A stretch of 64,000 nt of DNA, taken from the NCBI GenBank assembly GCA_963732365.1, contig CAVSZC010000003.1:1-64000 (forward strand), read 5' to 3'. How positions within the stretch are numbered: position 1 is the stretch's first letter; each line of letters opens with the position of its first letter. This DNA is from SR-FBR-E99 sp963732365 (lineage in GTDB: Bacteria > Bacteroidota > Bacteroidia > Bacteroidales > VadinHA17). Positions 34,169-42,291 of the stretch are shown one piece after another. Both the position numbers and the translations under genes were made by a program. The notes below the pieces were generated by a model that worked only from the letters and a program-made list of their open reading frames with translations, made no database searches and was not told the DNA's origin.

Positions 34169-36418
34169 TCAGAACTTCCCGCTCAGCCTGAGACTGAGGT
34201 TGCGGTGAGGCTGAATGTCACCCGGGCGGCCCATGTACTCCGTGTTGGTGATGTTCCTGACTGCAACCGAAAGTGTCAAATGGTTGCTCAGCTTGTAACC
34301 TGCATTGATGTCCATCGCGAAATATCCGGTGTTGTGCGTCTGCCAGTAATCGTAGAAACCCGGCAGTATCTGCTCCCTGGTTGCAGGATTCAGAAAGACA
34401 TCATCTATTCTCAGGATTCTGGACCTGGCATACATATCAAATCCTGCATCAAACTTCTTCCGCGTCAGCATGAGTCCCAGCTTCGCCGTGTGTTTCCTCC
34501 TGTATTTAAGATAAATGTCAGTATTCTGTCCCGTGTAGGAATTGAACTCCACAGGGTAAACGTAGGTGTAACCACCCGAGACCGCAGCATCAAGTGATCC
34601 GAATGTTTTTCTCAGAAGAATCTCAGCTTCGGTACCGTAGACCCTCGACTGTTCAACATTGGCAGCCTGAAATCCTAAGCCCGACAGGCCGGTTACCGGA
34701 TCAGGAAAAATTCCGAAAAGATACTCGATCATGTCGCTGTTCTGCGAAAAGAAAAACGAGAGATCGACCTGACCTCTCACCTCACCCAGCATGACACCCT
34801 GCTTGACCCCTATCTCGGAGCTCCATCCTGACTCAGGCTCAATGTAAGGATTTGGAAATACCTTGACTGATCCGAGAGTTGTAGATGCATATTTTTCGGC
34901 AATTGAAGGATAACGGTAACCCTGTCCGAACGAAGCCCTGATGAATGTAAATCCTGCAGCCTGCCAGTTCGCTCCTGCTCTGAAGACCGGTACAACCCTG
35001 TCATTCTCTCCGTCAAGTATATTCTGTTCAACACGCAATCCGCCGACAACCTTCAGCCTCTCGAAGGGCCTTAACTCAAGCTGTGCAAACCCTGCAAGGT
35101 TAAGTCCGTCATGGTCTCCGTAAAAGGTGGATATGATCTTGCTCCATGTCTCCGAAACACCTGCGGTGAGATCCATAAAACCAAACACCCTGTACCAGGC
35201 CTGGTATTCCCCGTACACAGAGACAGACCCGGCATCATTGTTTGTTCTGACGGGGAATCTGTTTGCCGATGCCTGGAAGCGCACCCTCACGTCATGCCTG
35301 AACCTGTTTGATTTATTGTATGAGAGGAAGGGATCAGCAGTGAGCAGATAACCTCTCAGCTCAGCGACCGTTGACGTATCCTGTTTCAGGGCTCCCGTCT
35401 CTGCATCCTCCCACAAAATGAAGTCTGCCTTCCGGGTTGTCCCGGCTCCGATATTAAGGCCGTATCTCAGGCCTTCCACCTTACTGTTGAAGTGCTTGAG
35501 CCTCAGGTTAATCCTTCCAAGATTTTCAAAATTGTATTTCCTGTAGCCGTTGTCGACACTCAGATTGAGGCCGACTCCAACGTCGGTATTACCTGCTTTC
35601 TGAAGGTGAGAAAATGAGATATTGGTAAACACCCTTGGCTCATTCCACCAGACCCACTCTTCGTTCCGTGATTTGCCGAATATACCTCCCTCGGCATAGA
35701 ATGTCGTCAGAGGAATATTTGTTGCATCCGCTGTTCTGAAGTTTATCACGCCGTTGAGAGCTGAACTGCCATACATCACTGATGAGGCTCCCTTGATTAT
35801 CTCTACCTGCGAAAGGTTCTCAAATGGCAGGAAGTTCCATTTAATGCCTCCTGCATCAGCCGACATGAGGGGAAGGCCGTCGACAAGGGCCAGAACACGG
35901 CTTCCGACGCCATAGCTGAATCCGCTTCCTCCCCTTATGGATGCCTGACCGTCAAGAACCTCAATGCCAGGTGTCTTGGTGATAAGCTCCCTGGCATCAC
36001 TGATATGGCTTCTTTCAATATAGTCGTTCCTGATGACATCCATTGAAACAGTCAGTTCAGAGACCTTCTGTTCCATCCTGTCAGCGCTGACCACTATCTG
36101 ATCTATCGCCTGGGCATCGGTCTCAAGACCTGCATTCAGCTCGAAGGGCTCATGCCCGGTCAGATGAACCACCTCAGTGACAGTCTTGTATCCGACAAAC
36201 TTAAAGGTTATGCTGACCTGCCCGCTGTCACAGGTCATTGAGTAAAATCCCCTGTCATCGGTGGTTGTTCCGCTCCCCTTACCGTGGAGTACATATACTC
36301 CCGGCAGAGCCTCACCACTGCTCATGTCATATACCTTTCCCCGGACAATGTTTTGCGCACTGAGGTGAGAAGGGAAAAGGAATATGAATATTATGAGGAC
36401 AGGAAAAACTTTCCTCAT
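34169..36418 (-). CDS. TonB-dependent receptor with carboxypeptidase-like N-terminal domain
   Basis: 749 aa. The signal peptide (MRKVFPVLIIFIFLFPSHLSAQ) is followed by a CarboxypepD_reg-like domain (VRGKVYDMSSGEALPGVYVL), a plug (about 120-235, with EVLDGQASIRGGSGFSYG and VEIIKGASSVMYGSSALNG) and a 22-strand-type barrel ending in LSLRLSGKF. It is of the BtuB/CirA size class rather than the 1000-aa SusC class, which points to a metal, haem or cofactor ligand rather than glycan. Its start overlaps the stop of the upstream lipoprotein gene (TAATG, base 36418). Ligand unknown; proximity to haem-rich cytochromes makes iron or haem a reasonable guess. Confidence 0.93.
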   Translation of the reverse strand: MRKVFPVLIIFIFLFPSHLSAQNIVRGKVYDMSSGEALPGVYVLHGKGSGTTTDDRGFYSMTCDSGQVSITFKFVGYKTVTEVVHLTGHEPFELNAGLETDAQAIDQIVVSADRMEQKVSELTVSMDVIRNDYIERSHISDARELITKTPGIEVLDGQASIRGGSGFSYGVGSRVLALVDGLPLMSADAGGIKWNFLPFENLSQVEIIKGASSVMYGSSALNGVINFRTADATNIPLTTFYAEGGIFGKSRNEEWVWWNEPRVFTNISFSHLQKAGNTDVGVGLNLSVDNGYRKYNFENLGRINLRLKHFNSKVEGLRYGLNIGAGTTRKADFILWEDAETGALKQDTSTVAELRGYLLTADPFLSYNKSNRFRHDVRVRFQASANRFPVRTNNDAGSVSVYGEYQAWYRVFGFMDLTAGVSETWSKIISTFYGDHDGLNLAGFAQLELRPFERLKVVGGLRVEQNILDGENDRVVPVFRAGANWQAAGFTFIRASFGQGYRYPSIAEKYASTTLGSVKVFPNPYIEPESGWSSEIGVKQGVMLGEVRGQVDLSFFFSQNSDMIEYLFGIFPDPVTGLSGLGFQAANVEQSRVYGTEAEILLRKTFGSLDAAVSGGYTYVYPVEFNSYTGQNTDIYLKYRRKHTAKLGLMLTRKKFDAGFDMYARSRILRIDDVFLNPATREQILPGFYDYWQTHNTGYFAMDINAGYKLSNHLTLSVAVRNITNTEYMGRPGDIQPHRNLSLRLSGKF

Positions 36419-36828
36419 TATTTGGGTATGAAAGTCATTAATATGTCAAGGGGATCTGACGGATTGATCAGGTTCGGATAGGTGAATGTTACCTTTAGTG
36501 ACGTTTCGGTCAGTTCAACGATAGTACTTGTAACAGCGGCAAGCAGTTCGGGTGACTGTATCACCAGGTTCGTGTCATTATTGGTAAGTCTCCATGTTCC
36601 GGTATACTGCCCGAAGTAACCGGTACCATCTTTTTTGAACTGTATATCGCCCTTGAACTTTTCAAGTATCTGACCGGGACCGCTGGCATCGACGCCATCA
36701 GCCAGAAGACTTTCGCTCTTCCATGTATGTGCTGTTATCAGATCAAAGCGATCTGATGATTCCTCCTTGCTGCATGCTGATAATGATACCAGGGATGCAA
36801 CGATGATCAGTAAAAGTAAATTCTTCAT
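36418..36828 (-). CDS. lipocalin-like lipoprotein, 136 aa
   Basis: Signal peptide with lipobox (VSLSAC). The mature protein has a compact beta-barrel pattern (AHTWKSESLLADG ... YFGQYTGTWRLTNNDTNLVIQ ... SLKVTFTYPN) seen in Bacteroidota lipocalin-like domain proteins. It is first in a same-strand set with the TonB receptor (one-base overlap). Such small lipoproteins often accompany receptors, but the function here is unknown. Confidence 0.75.
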   Translation of the reverse strand: MKNLLLLIIVASLVSLSACSKEESSDRFDLITAHTWKSESLLADGVDASGPGQILEKFKGDIQFKKDGTGYFGQYTGTWRLTNNDTNLVIQSPELLAAVTSTIVELTETSLKVTFTYPNLINPSDPLDILMTFIPK

Positions 36829-37004
36829 ACGAGTTGACTTTCAGGACTTTTTATATCCAACATATTTATAAAACAAACTTCCGTTTAATCAGTTCAATGA
36901 CTCTGATTATCATCAAAGATAATAAACATTTAATGATAAGAATTGATTGAACTTTTTGTAGATTTATGGTTCTGGAAAATCTAACTTATTAATAATAAAT
37001 CAGT

Positions 37005-38639
37005 ATGAGCGAAAAGTATTCAGTCAGTCCGGCAGGTGAAAAATTTGCCCTGCCAAAACCTGAGGATTATAAAACTGAGTTTGAGAACATTAAAAAGCGT
37101 GTAGATGAGGAGCGGGCGAAGAATCGCGAGATCGTGGTCGTCATGGGAGTGGGGTTCGTCGGTGCGGTCATGGCAGCCATCGTGGCTGATACCGTTGATG
37201 AGAGCGGCAGGCCTTCAAAATTTGTCATCGGCATGCAGCGCCCAAGTGCACGGAGCTTCTGGAAGATACCTCTGCTGAACCGCGGTGTGTCACCGGTAAA
37301 GGCGGAAGATCCGGAGGTTGATCCGATGATAGCCCGCTGTGTCAACGAAAAGAAAACACTGATGGCGACTTATACATATGATGTACTGAAGCTTGCTGAT
37401 GTTGTGGTTGTGGATGTGCAGTGTGATTATCTCAAGGCTGAACTGGGCAATGTGCGGGCCGGACAGACTGATATGGCAGCCCTCGAGGCCTCGCTGGCTG
37501 TCATCGCCGAGCATATACAGCCCCATGCGCTGGTGCTCATCGAGACCACTGTAGCCCCGGGGACCACCGAGCAGGTTGCCTACCCCATCATGAAGAAAGC
37601 CTTCAGGAAACGCGGTATCGACTCTGACCCGCTGCTGGCACACAGCTATGAGAGGGTGATGCCAGGCCGTAATTATGTTGCCAGCATACGCGACTTCTGG
37701 AGGGTCTGCAGCGGCATCAACGAGGAGGCAAAAAAGCGTGTTGTTAAGTTCCTCAACGAGGTGCTTAATACCAAGAAGTTCCCGCTTACTGTCATGGACA
37801 GGCCTATTGAGTCGGAGACGGCAAAGATCGTCGAGAACAGCTACAGGGCAACAATACTGGCATTCCTGGATGAGTGGAGCCTCTTCGCAGAGCGTAACGG
37901 CGTTGACCTTGTCAAGGTCATTAAAGCGATAAAGGTAAGACCAACGCACAGCAACATGATCTTCCCAGGCCCGGGAATAGGAGGCTATTGCCTCCCAAAA
38001 GACGGCGGACTGGGAGTATGGGCTTACAAGCATATTCTTGGCTTCGAGGATGATATCTTCAGGATCACACCTATGGCCATCGACATAAATGACACCCGGG
38101 GGCTTCATGTTGGTCAGCTGACACGCGATGCCCTGCGTAACATGGGAAAACCCATTGCAGCCTCTGACGTTCTTGTCCTGGGAGCTGCATACCGTGAGGA
38201 TGTCGGTGACACCAGGTACAGCGGGTCAGAAATAGTGATCCGCAAACTGACAGAGATGGGAGCTGAGATCAGGGTCCATGATCCTTATGTGGAACACTGG
38301 TGGGAGTTTGAACAGCAGGACACCTATCCGGGTGAGGGACAAAGCAAGGCACAGTTCTTCCGCAACCAGGAAAAACTTAAGGAGATACGCATTGAACAGA
38401 ACCTTGACAGTGCACTGAAAGGGGCTGAAGCGGTCATACTTGCAGTGCCTCACGAAGCGTACAAAGACCTTGATCCCGATACTGTTGTAAAAACCATCGG
38501 GCAGCCGGCAGCAATAATAGACTGCTTCGGGATACTCTCGGACGACAAGATCCGCCGCTATTTCCAGCTCGGATGCGAGGTTAAAGGACTGGGGCGCGGA
38601 CATATCCAGAGAATCAAGGAGGAGACAAGAAAAGGCTGA
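37005..38639 (+). CDS. UDP-glucose/GDP-mannose dehydrogenase family protein
   Basis: 544 aa, longer than the usual 420-450. After a 40-residue helical extension comes the NAD-binding motif VVVMGVGFVGAVMAA. The family motif LIETTVAPGTTE is in the first domain, and the catalytic cysteine sits in FPGPGIGGYCLPKDGG. The C-terminal domain contains LVLGAAYREDVGDTRYSGS and a charged insertion (about 435-470). It oxidises the C6 of a nucleotide sugar to the acid in two steps, normally for surface polysaccharide synthesis. No glycosyltransferase genes are nearby; the next gene is an exported hydrolase 39 bases downstream, so the substrate is uncertain. Confidence 0.9.
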   Translation: MSEKYSVSPAGEKFALPKPEDYKTEFENIKKRVDEERAKNREIVVVMGVGFVGAVMAAIVADTVDESGRPSKFVIGMQRPSARSFWKIPLLNRGVSPVKAEDPEVDPMIARCVNEKKTLMATYTYDVLKLADVVVVDVQCDYLKAELGNVRAGQTDMAALEASLAVIAEHIQPHALVLIETTVAPGTTEQVAYPIMKKAFRKRGIDSDPLLAHSYERVMPGRNYVASIRDFWRVCSGINEEAKKRVVKFLNEVLNTKKFPLTVMDRPIESETAKIVENSYRATILAFLDEWSLFAERNGVDLVKVIKAIKVRPTHSNMIFPGPGIGGYCLPKDGGLGVWAYKHILGFEDDIFRITPMAIDINDTRGLHVGQLTRDALRNMGKPIAASDVLVLGAAYREDVGDTRYSGSEIVIRKLTEMGAEIRVHDPYVEHWWEFEQQDTYPGEGQSKAQFFRNQEKLKEIRIEQNLDSALKGAEAVILAVPHEAYKDLDPDTVVKTIGQPAAIIDCFGILSDDKIRRYFQLGCEVKGLGRGHIQRIKEETRKG

Positions 38640-38678
38640 AGTTGGTAGAAGCTAATTACTCAATAATAGAAAGTAGTC

Positions 38679-39530
38679 ATGAGTGAGAAAATGAATGAAC
38701 TGTATGATGATTTTCGTGCCGGAAGAGTTGACAGGCGCGAATTCATGAAGAAACTGGCAATCATCACCGGAGGAACGGCTGCAGCTGTTGTTCTTTTTCC
38801 GGGGCAGAACAGCGCTGATGCTTCGCCGGTTGCGAATGATGTCACTGAACTCGTCAATGAGTTTGTTACCTACCCCGGAGAGACTGGTGAGATGCGCGCA
38901 TATCTCTCTGTACCGAAAGGAAAGAAGAAGCTGCCTGCAGTTATCGTAATACATGAGAACCGCGGTCTGGTGCCCCATATACAGGATGTGAACAGACGCA
39001 TGGCGGAAGAGGGTTTTCTCGCTCTTGCTCCTGATGCCCTCTCACCTCTCGGCGGTACCCCTGAGGATATGGAAAAGGGTCGCACAATGATCGGGCAGCT
39101 TGACCGCGAGAAGACGATCAAGGACTTTGTAGCGGCAGTCAAATACCTTAAGACACACCCAAGATCATCAGGCATGGTGGGCTGTACAGGTTTCTGCTGG
39201 GGAGGAGCCATGACCAACCAGGTAGCTGTCAATGCCCCGGATCTCAACGCTGCAGTACCCTATTACGGGTCAACTCCCGCACCTGAGGATGTTCCTAAGA
39301 TTAAGGCTGCCGTAATGGCACACTATGCAGGCAGCGATGAAAGAATCAATGCCGGTATACCTGCATTCGAGGAGGCTCTGAAGCAGGCAGGCATTGAATA
39401 CCAGATATTCATTTATGAAGGTACCGAACACGCCTTCAACAATGATACAGGGACGAGGTACAATAAGGAAGCCGCAGGCCTGGCATGGGGCAGGACTGTT
39501 GGATTCTTCAGGGAGAAGCTGAAAGGTTAA
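38679..39530 (+). CDS. dienelactone hydrolase family protein with Tat-type signal
   Basis: 283 aa, alpha/beta hydrolase. The nucleophile is Cys in GFCWGGAMT, the acid is Asp in YAGSDERI and the His is in GTEHAFNND, all typical of dienelactone hydrolases. The N-terminus DRREFMKKLAIITGG, followed by a hydrophobic stretch, is a twin-arginine export signal, so the enzyme should fold in the cytoplasm and act in the periplasm. It probably shares an operon with the preceding dehydrogenase gene. Substrate unknown; dienelactone itself is only the family name. Confidence 0.9.
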   Translation: MSEKMNELYDDFRAGRVDRREFMKKLAIITGGTAAAVVLFPGQNSADASPVANDVTELVNEFVTYPGETGEMRAYLSVPKGKKKLPAVIVIHENRGLVPHIQDVNRRMAEEGFLALAPDALSPLGGTPEDMEKGRTMIGQLDREKTIKDFVAAVKYLKTHPRSSGMVGCTGFCWGGAMTNQVAVNAPDLNAAVPYYGSTPAPEDVPKIKAAVMAHYAGSDERINAGIPAFEEALKQAGIEYQIFIYEGTEHAFNNDTGTRYNKEAAGLAWGRTVGFFREKLKG

Positions 39531-39539
39531 ATAACTACC

Positions 39540-40693
39540 TTATAAAGCACCATCCTGCTGCTGCCTCCATACCCTGGCAACCTCTTCAACGAAAGGCTTG
39601 CAGTGGTTGAAGAAATGCCTGTATCCTTTACAGAGGTAATTCAACCCCTGCTCTCCTGAGGGGGTGGTCATAAACCTGTTCCTGGGGCATTCGCCATTGC
39701 ACATACCGAGCACTTCACATTCGAGACAGTAACGGGGAAGGGTATCCCGTTTCAGCTGCCCGAAGGCCGCCTGACGAGGATGGTCAAGGAGATCAGAAAG
39801 TGAGGTGTTACCTATGTTTCCAATAAGATGACCCTCATTCACATAGTGATCACAGGAGTAAAAGTCGCCGTTCATCTCCACAACAGGCACACCGCCGCAT
39901 CTCTTCCTGAAGATGCAGAGGGTGTGATCCTGGCCGAAGGCGGTGCGGAGCGCCTCCTCAAATATCTGTACCTTGATATGACCAATATCATTTTCAATCC
40001 ACTCATCGAAAACCGCTGCAAGGAAACTGCCAAACTCAACAGGGTCGACACTTCGTGCCGATACCTTGATTTTTTCTGAAGGGGCAAATTCAACCAGTGG
40101 CAGAAAGGTCATAAACCCAGTTCCGAGGGTCCTGAAGAAACGATATATCTCAAGCGGGTGAGAGAACATTTGCACTGCTGACAACGCATAGTATCTCAAA
40201 TGGCACATTCTTATGCCTTAAAAGATCAATTCCCCTTAAGACATCGTGAAATGTTCCTGTATCATCGCGTCTCCTCCTGAAACGAATCATGAAAAATCTC
40301 AGGACCGTCAAGGCTTATTCCTGCAATGAAATTCTCCTGCTTAAGAAAGAGGGCCCACTCTTCGTTTACCAGCGTGCCATTTGTCTGTATCCCATTAATA
40401 ATAACCTTTTTGTCAGGCCTGTACCGCTTCTGAAGCTCGACCGCCCTTTTGTAGAAGGAGAGACCTGCAGCCATGGGTTCACCTCCGTGCCATGAGAAGA
40501 ACAGGTCATTGCTGCCTGTCGCCTCAATGTGCTGCCTGATATAAATTTCGAGCAATTCATCACTCATCACGGCAGCACCCGTTTGTGCTGAAGATGAAGC
40601 CTTATCAAGGTAATAACAGTAATGACACCTGAGATTGCACCTGGCTCCAACCGGTTTCACAAATATCTGGAACTCACGAGGACAAGCGACCAT
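39540..40693 (-). pseudogene. anaerobic sulfatase maturase (radical SAM/SPASM), broken by two frameshifts
   Basis: The N-terminal part (40262-40693) has the radical SAM motif CNLRCHYC and SWHGGEP. The C-terminal part (39540-40208) has the SPASM cysteines (CGGVPVVEMNGDFYSCDHY, CLECEVLGMCNGECP). Between them a third frame carries the family's missing middle (RRDDTGTFHDVLRGIDLL ... FEILCVVS), so the gene is split into three frames by shifts near 40270 and 40160. Joined, the length fits the family's about 390 aa. Intact enzymes oxidise a Cys or Ser of sulfatases to formylglycine. It is either a decaying gene or two sequence errors. No sulfatase gene lies in the window. Confidence 0.85.
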
Positions 40694-40761
40694 ATTCTTC
40701 TGACTGTATCACGGTTCTAAATATAATAAGACTTAACATGTAATTACTGTTTTTTTTCAAT

Positions 40762-41262
40762 TCACGTACTTATCCTGCCTGAAGGATAAAGTATGATGAC
40801 ATCAACTCCTTCCACTCCCGCGAAGCTGTCAGCCACGGCTCCACCCGTATCGCCGGACGTAGCTACCAGAACAACGGTTTTACGGTCATCTCCGGCTGTA
40901 AAATAGCCAAGGCACCTCGACATGAATCTTGCCCCGAAGTCCTTGAAGGCTGCCGTCGGACCATGAAAGAGCTCCAGCACCCTCTTCCCGGGACCGATCC
41001 TTCGTATTTCGACAGGAAAATTAAATGACTCGTCACAGATGTTCTTAAGAGCCTGTTCCGAAATTTCATCTCTCGCATACATTCCCCCTATGCTGAATGC
41101 TATCTGCGGAAGACTCATCTCCGGAAGGCTTCTGAAAAAGTCCTGCCCCGGTGAAGGGATCTCTTCAGGCATGAATAAACCCATATCTGAAGATAATCCG
41201 CGGGTTACCGCTTCTCTGAATGTTACCCTCTCTTTATTGTTTTTCAGGTTGTAGTATAGCAT
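40762..41262 (-). pseudogene. thrC: truncated threonine synthase
   Basis: Only 166 codons remain of a protein that is normally about 430 aa. The N-terminal domain is intact (VTFREAVTRGLSSDMGLFMP, the PLP lysine region GPTAAFKDFGARF, VATSGDTGGAVA) and ends at ILYPSGRIST, where a stop appears. Continuing sequence is absent in all frames; AT-rich DNA follows and then the maturase gene. Without the large PLP domain it should not make threonine. It starts 18 bases after thrB, the usual thrB-thrC order. Confidence 0.88.
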
Positions 41263-41280
41263 CTTCCCTCGTCATGCATG

Positions 41281-42210
41281 TTATTCACATAAAACGGTTC
41301 CTTCATGATTCACCGGTGAAGAATAACCGTTGAATTTAATCCCTGAAGAGTGCATAACCTCAGACATCTCGCCAAGAACCCTTCCTGCAATTGCCTCGCC
41401 ATGGCAGAGGGCGAAGAGTGAAGGGCCTGAACCGGAAATACCTGCACCAAGCGCTCCTCCGGCAACAGCAGCTTTCCTCAGCATCTCAAACCCGGGGATA
41501 AGTCCTGAACGCTTCGGTTCAGCTACATAATCGACAAGCGAGCGCCCGATAAGGTCGTAATCAGATGTGAAAAAGCCGGCAACCAATCCTCCTACATTTC
41601 CCCACTGCCTTATCGCTGTGGTCAGGGGTATCTCCCTGTCAAGGAGCTTTCGAGCCTCAGAGGTCCTTATCTCTGCCTGGGGGTGAATAACCACACACCA
41701 GAGCTCTGCCGGTATGTTTAACCTGACAATATCGAGAGGGTTGTAGCTGCGAACCAGAGTTATGCCGCCAAAGATCGCAGGCGCCACATTATCAGCGTGG
41801 GCTGACCCTGAGGCAAGCCTCTCACCCTCCATGGCGAAAGCTACAAGCTCCGTCAGACTGAATGGCCTGTCAAGAAGGATATTCGCAGCGAAAGCAGTTG
41901 CGGCAGAACTGGCAGCACTTGACCCGATACCACTGCCCGGAGAGATTCCCTTTTCTATGATAACTCTGAAACCTGAGCTGGCTCCCGTGACTGATATCAT
42001 TGCCTGAAGCACTGCTCCTGCCACATTTTTATCTTTATCCCTGCTGAGGTTTTCACATCCCCTTATTTCGGCTATCTCAATTAATCCATTGTCGGTCAGT
42101 TCTATATCAACTATGTCATAGGGCTCATCAATAGCCAAACCAATCACATCAAATCCACAGTTCAGATTTGAGACAGTCGCAGGGGTCTTCACTCTTACTC
42201 TTTCGCTCAT
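41281..42210 (-). CDS. thrB: homoserine kinase
   Basis: 309 aa, GHMP kinase family. The glycine-rich ATP loop PGSGIGSSAASSAA and the N-terminal VKTPATVSNLNCGFDVIGLA are classical ThrB. The C-terminal GISGSGPSLFALC is intact. It phosphorylates homoserine in threonine synthesis. The next gene should be thrC, but only a truncated copy is present, and no thrA lies upstream (a plus-strand gene follows). It looks functional although its pathway partner is broken here. Confidence 0.95.
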   Translation of the reverse strand: MSERVRVKTPATVSNLNCGFDVIGLAIDEPYDIVDIELTDNGLIEIAEIRGCENLSRDKDKNVAGAVLQAMISVTGASSGFRVIIEKGISPGSGIGSSAASSAATAFAANILLDRPFSLTELVAFAMEGERLASGSAHADNVAPAIFGGITLVRSYNPLDIVRLNIPAELWCVVIHPQAEIRTSEARKLLDREIPLTTAIRQWGNVGGLVAGFFTSDYDLIGRSLVDYVAEPKRSGLIPGFEMLRKAAVAGGALGAGISGSGPSLFALCHGEAIAGRVLGEMSEVMHSSGIKFNGYSSPVNHEGTVLCE

Positions 42211-42262
42211 TGCCCGGCCTGGTTGACAAAGTCAGCAATGCTAAGGATAAATAATAAAATGT

Positions 42263-42270
42263 TAATTTTG
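42263..42270 (+). promoter_or_regulatory. Bacteroidota -7 element (TAnnTTTG) before the CotH gene
   Basis: TAATTTTG matches exactly and lies 21 bases before the chosen ATG at 42292, which supports that start over codons further upstream. No clear -33 partner. Confidence 0.5.
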
Positions 42271-42291
42271 AATCCCCCATCAGATCAAAGG

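Noticed and set aside
34169..36418. TonB receptor considered as SusC
   Set aside because: At 749 aa it is too short, has no SusD next to it and is distant from the glucan operon.
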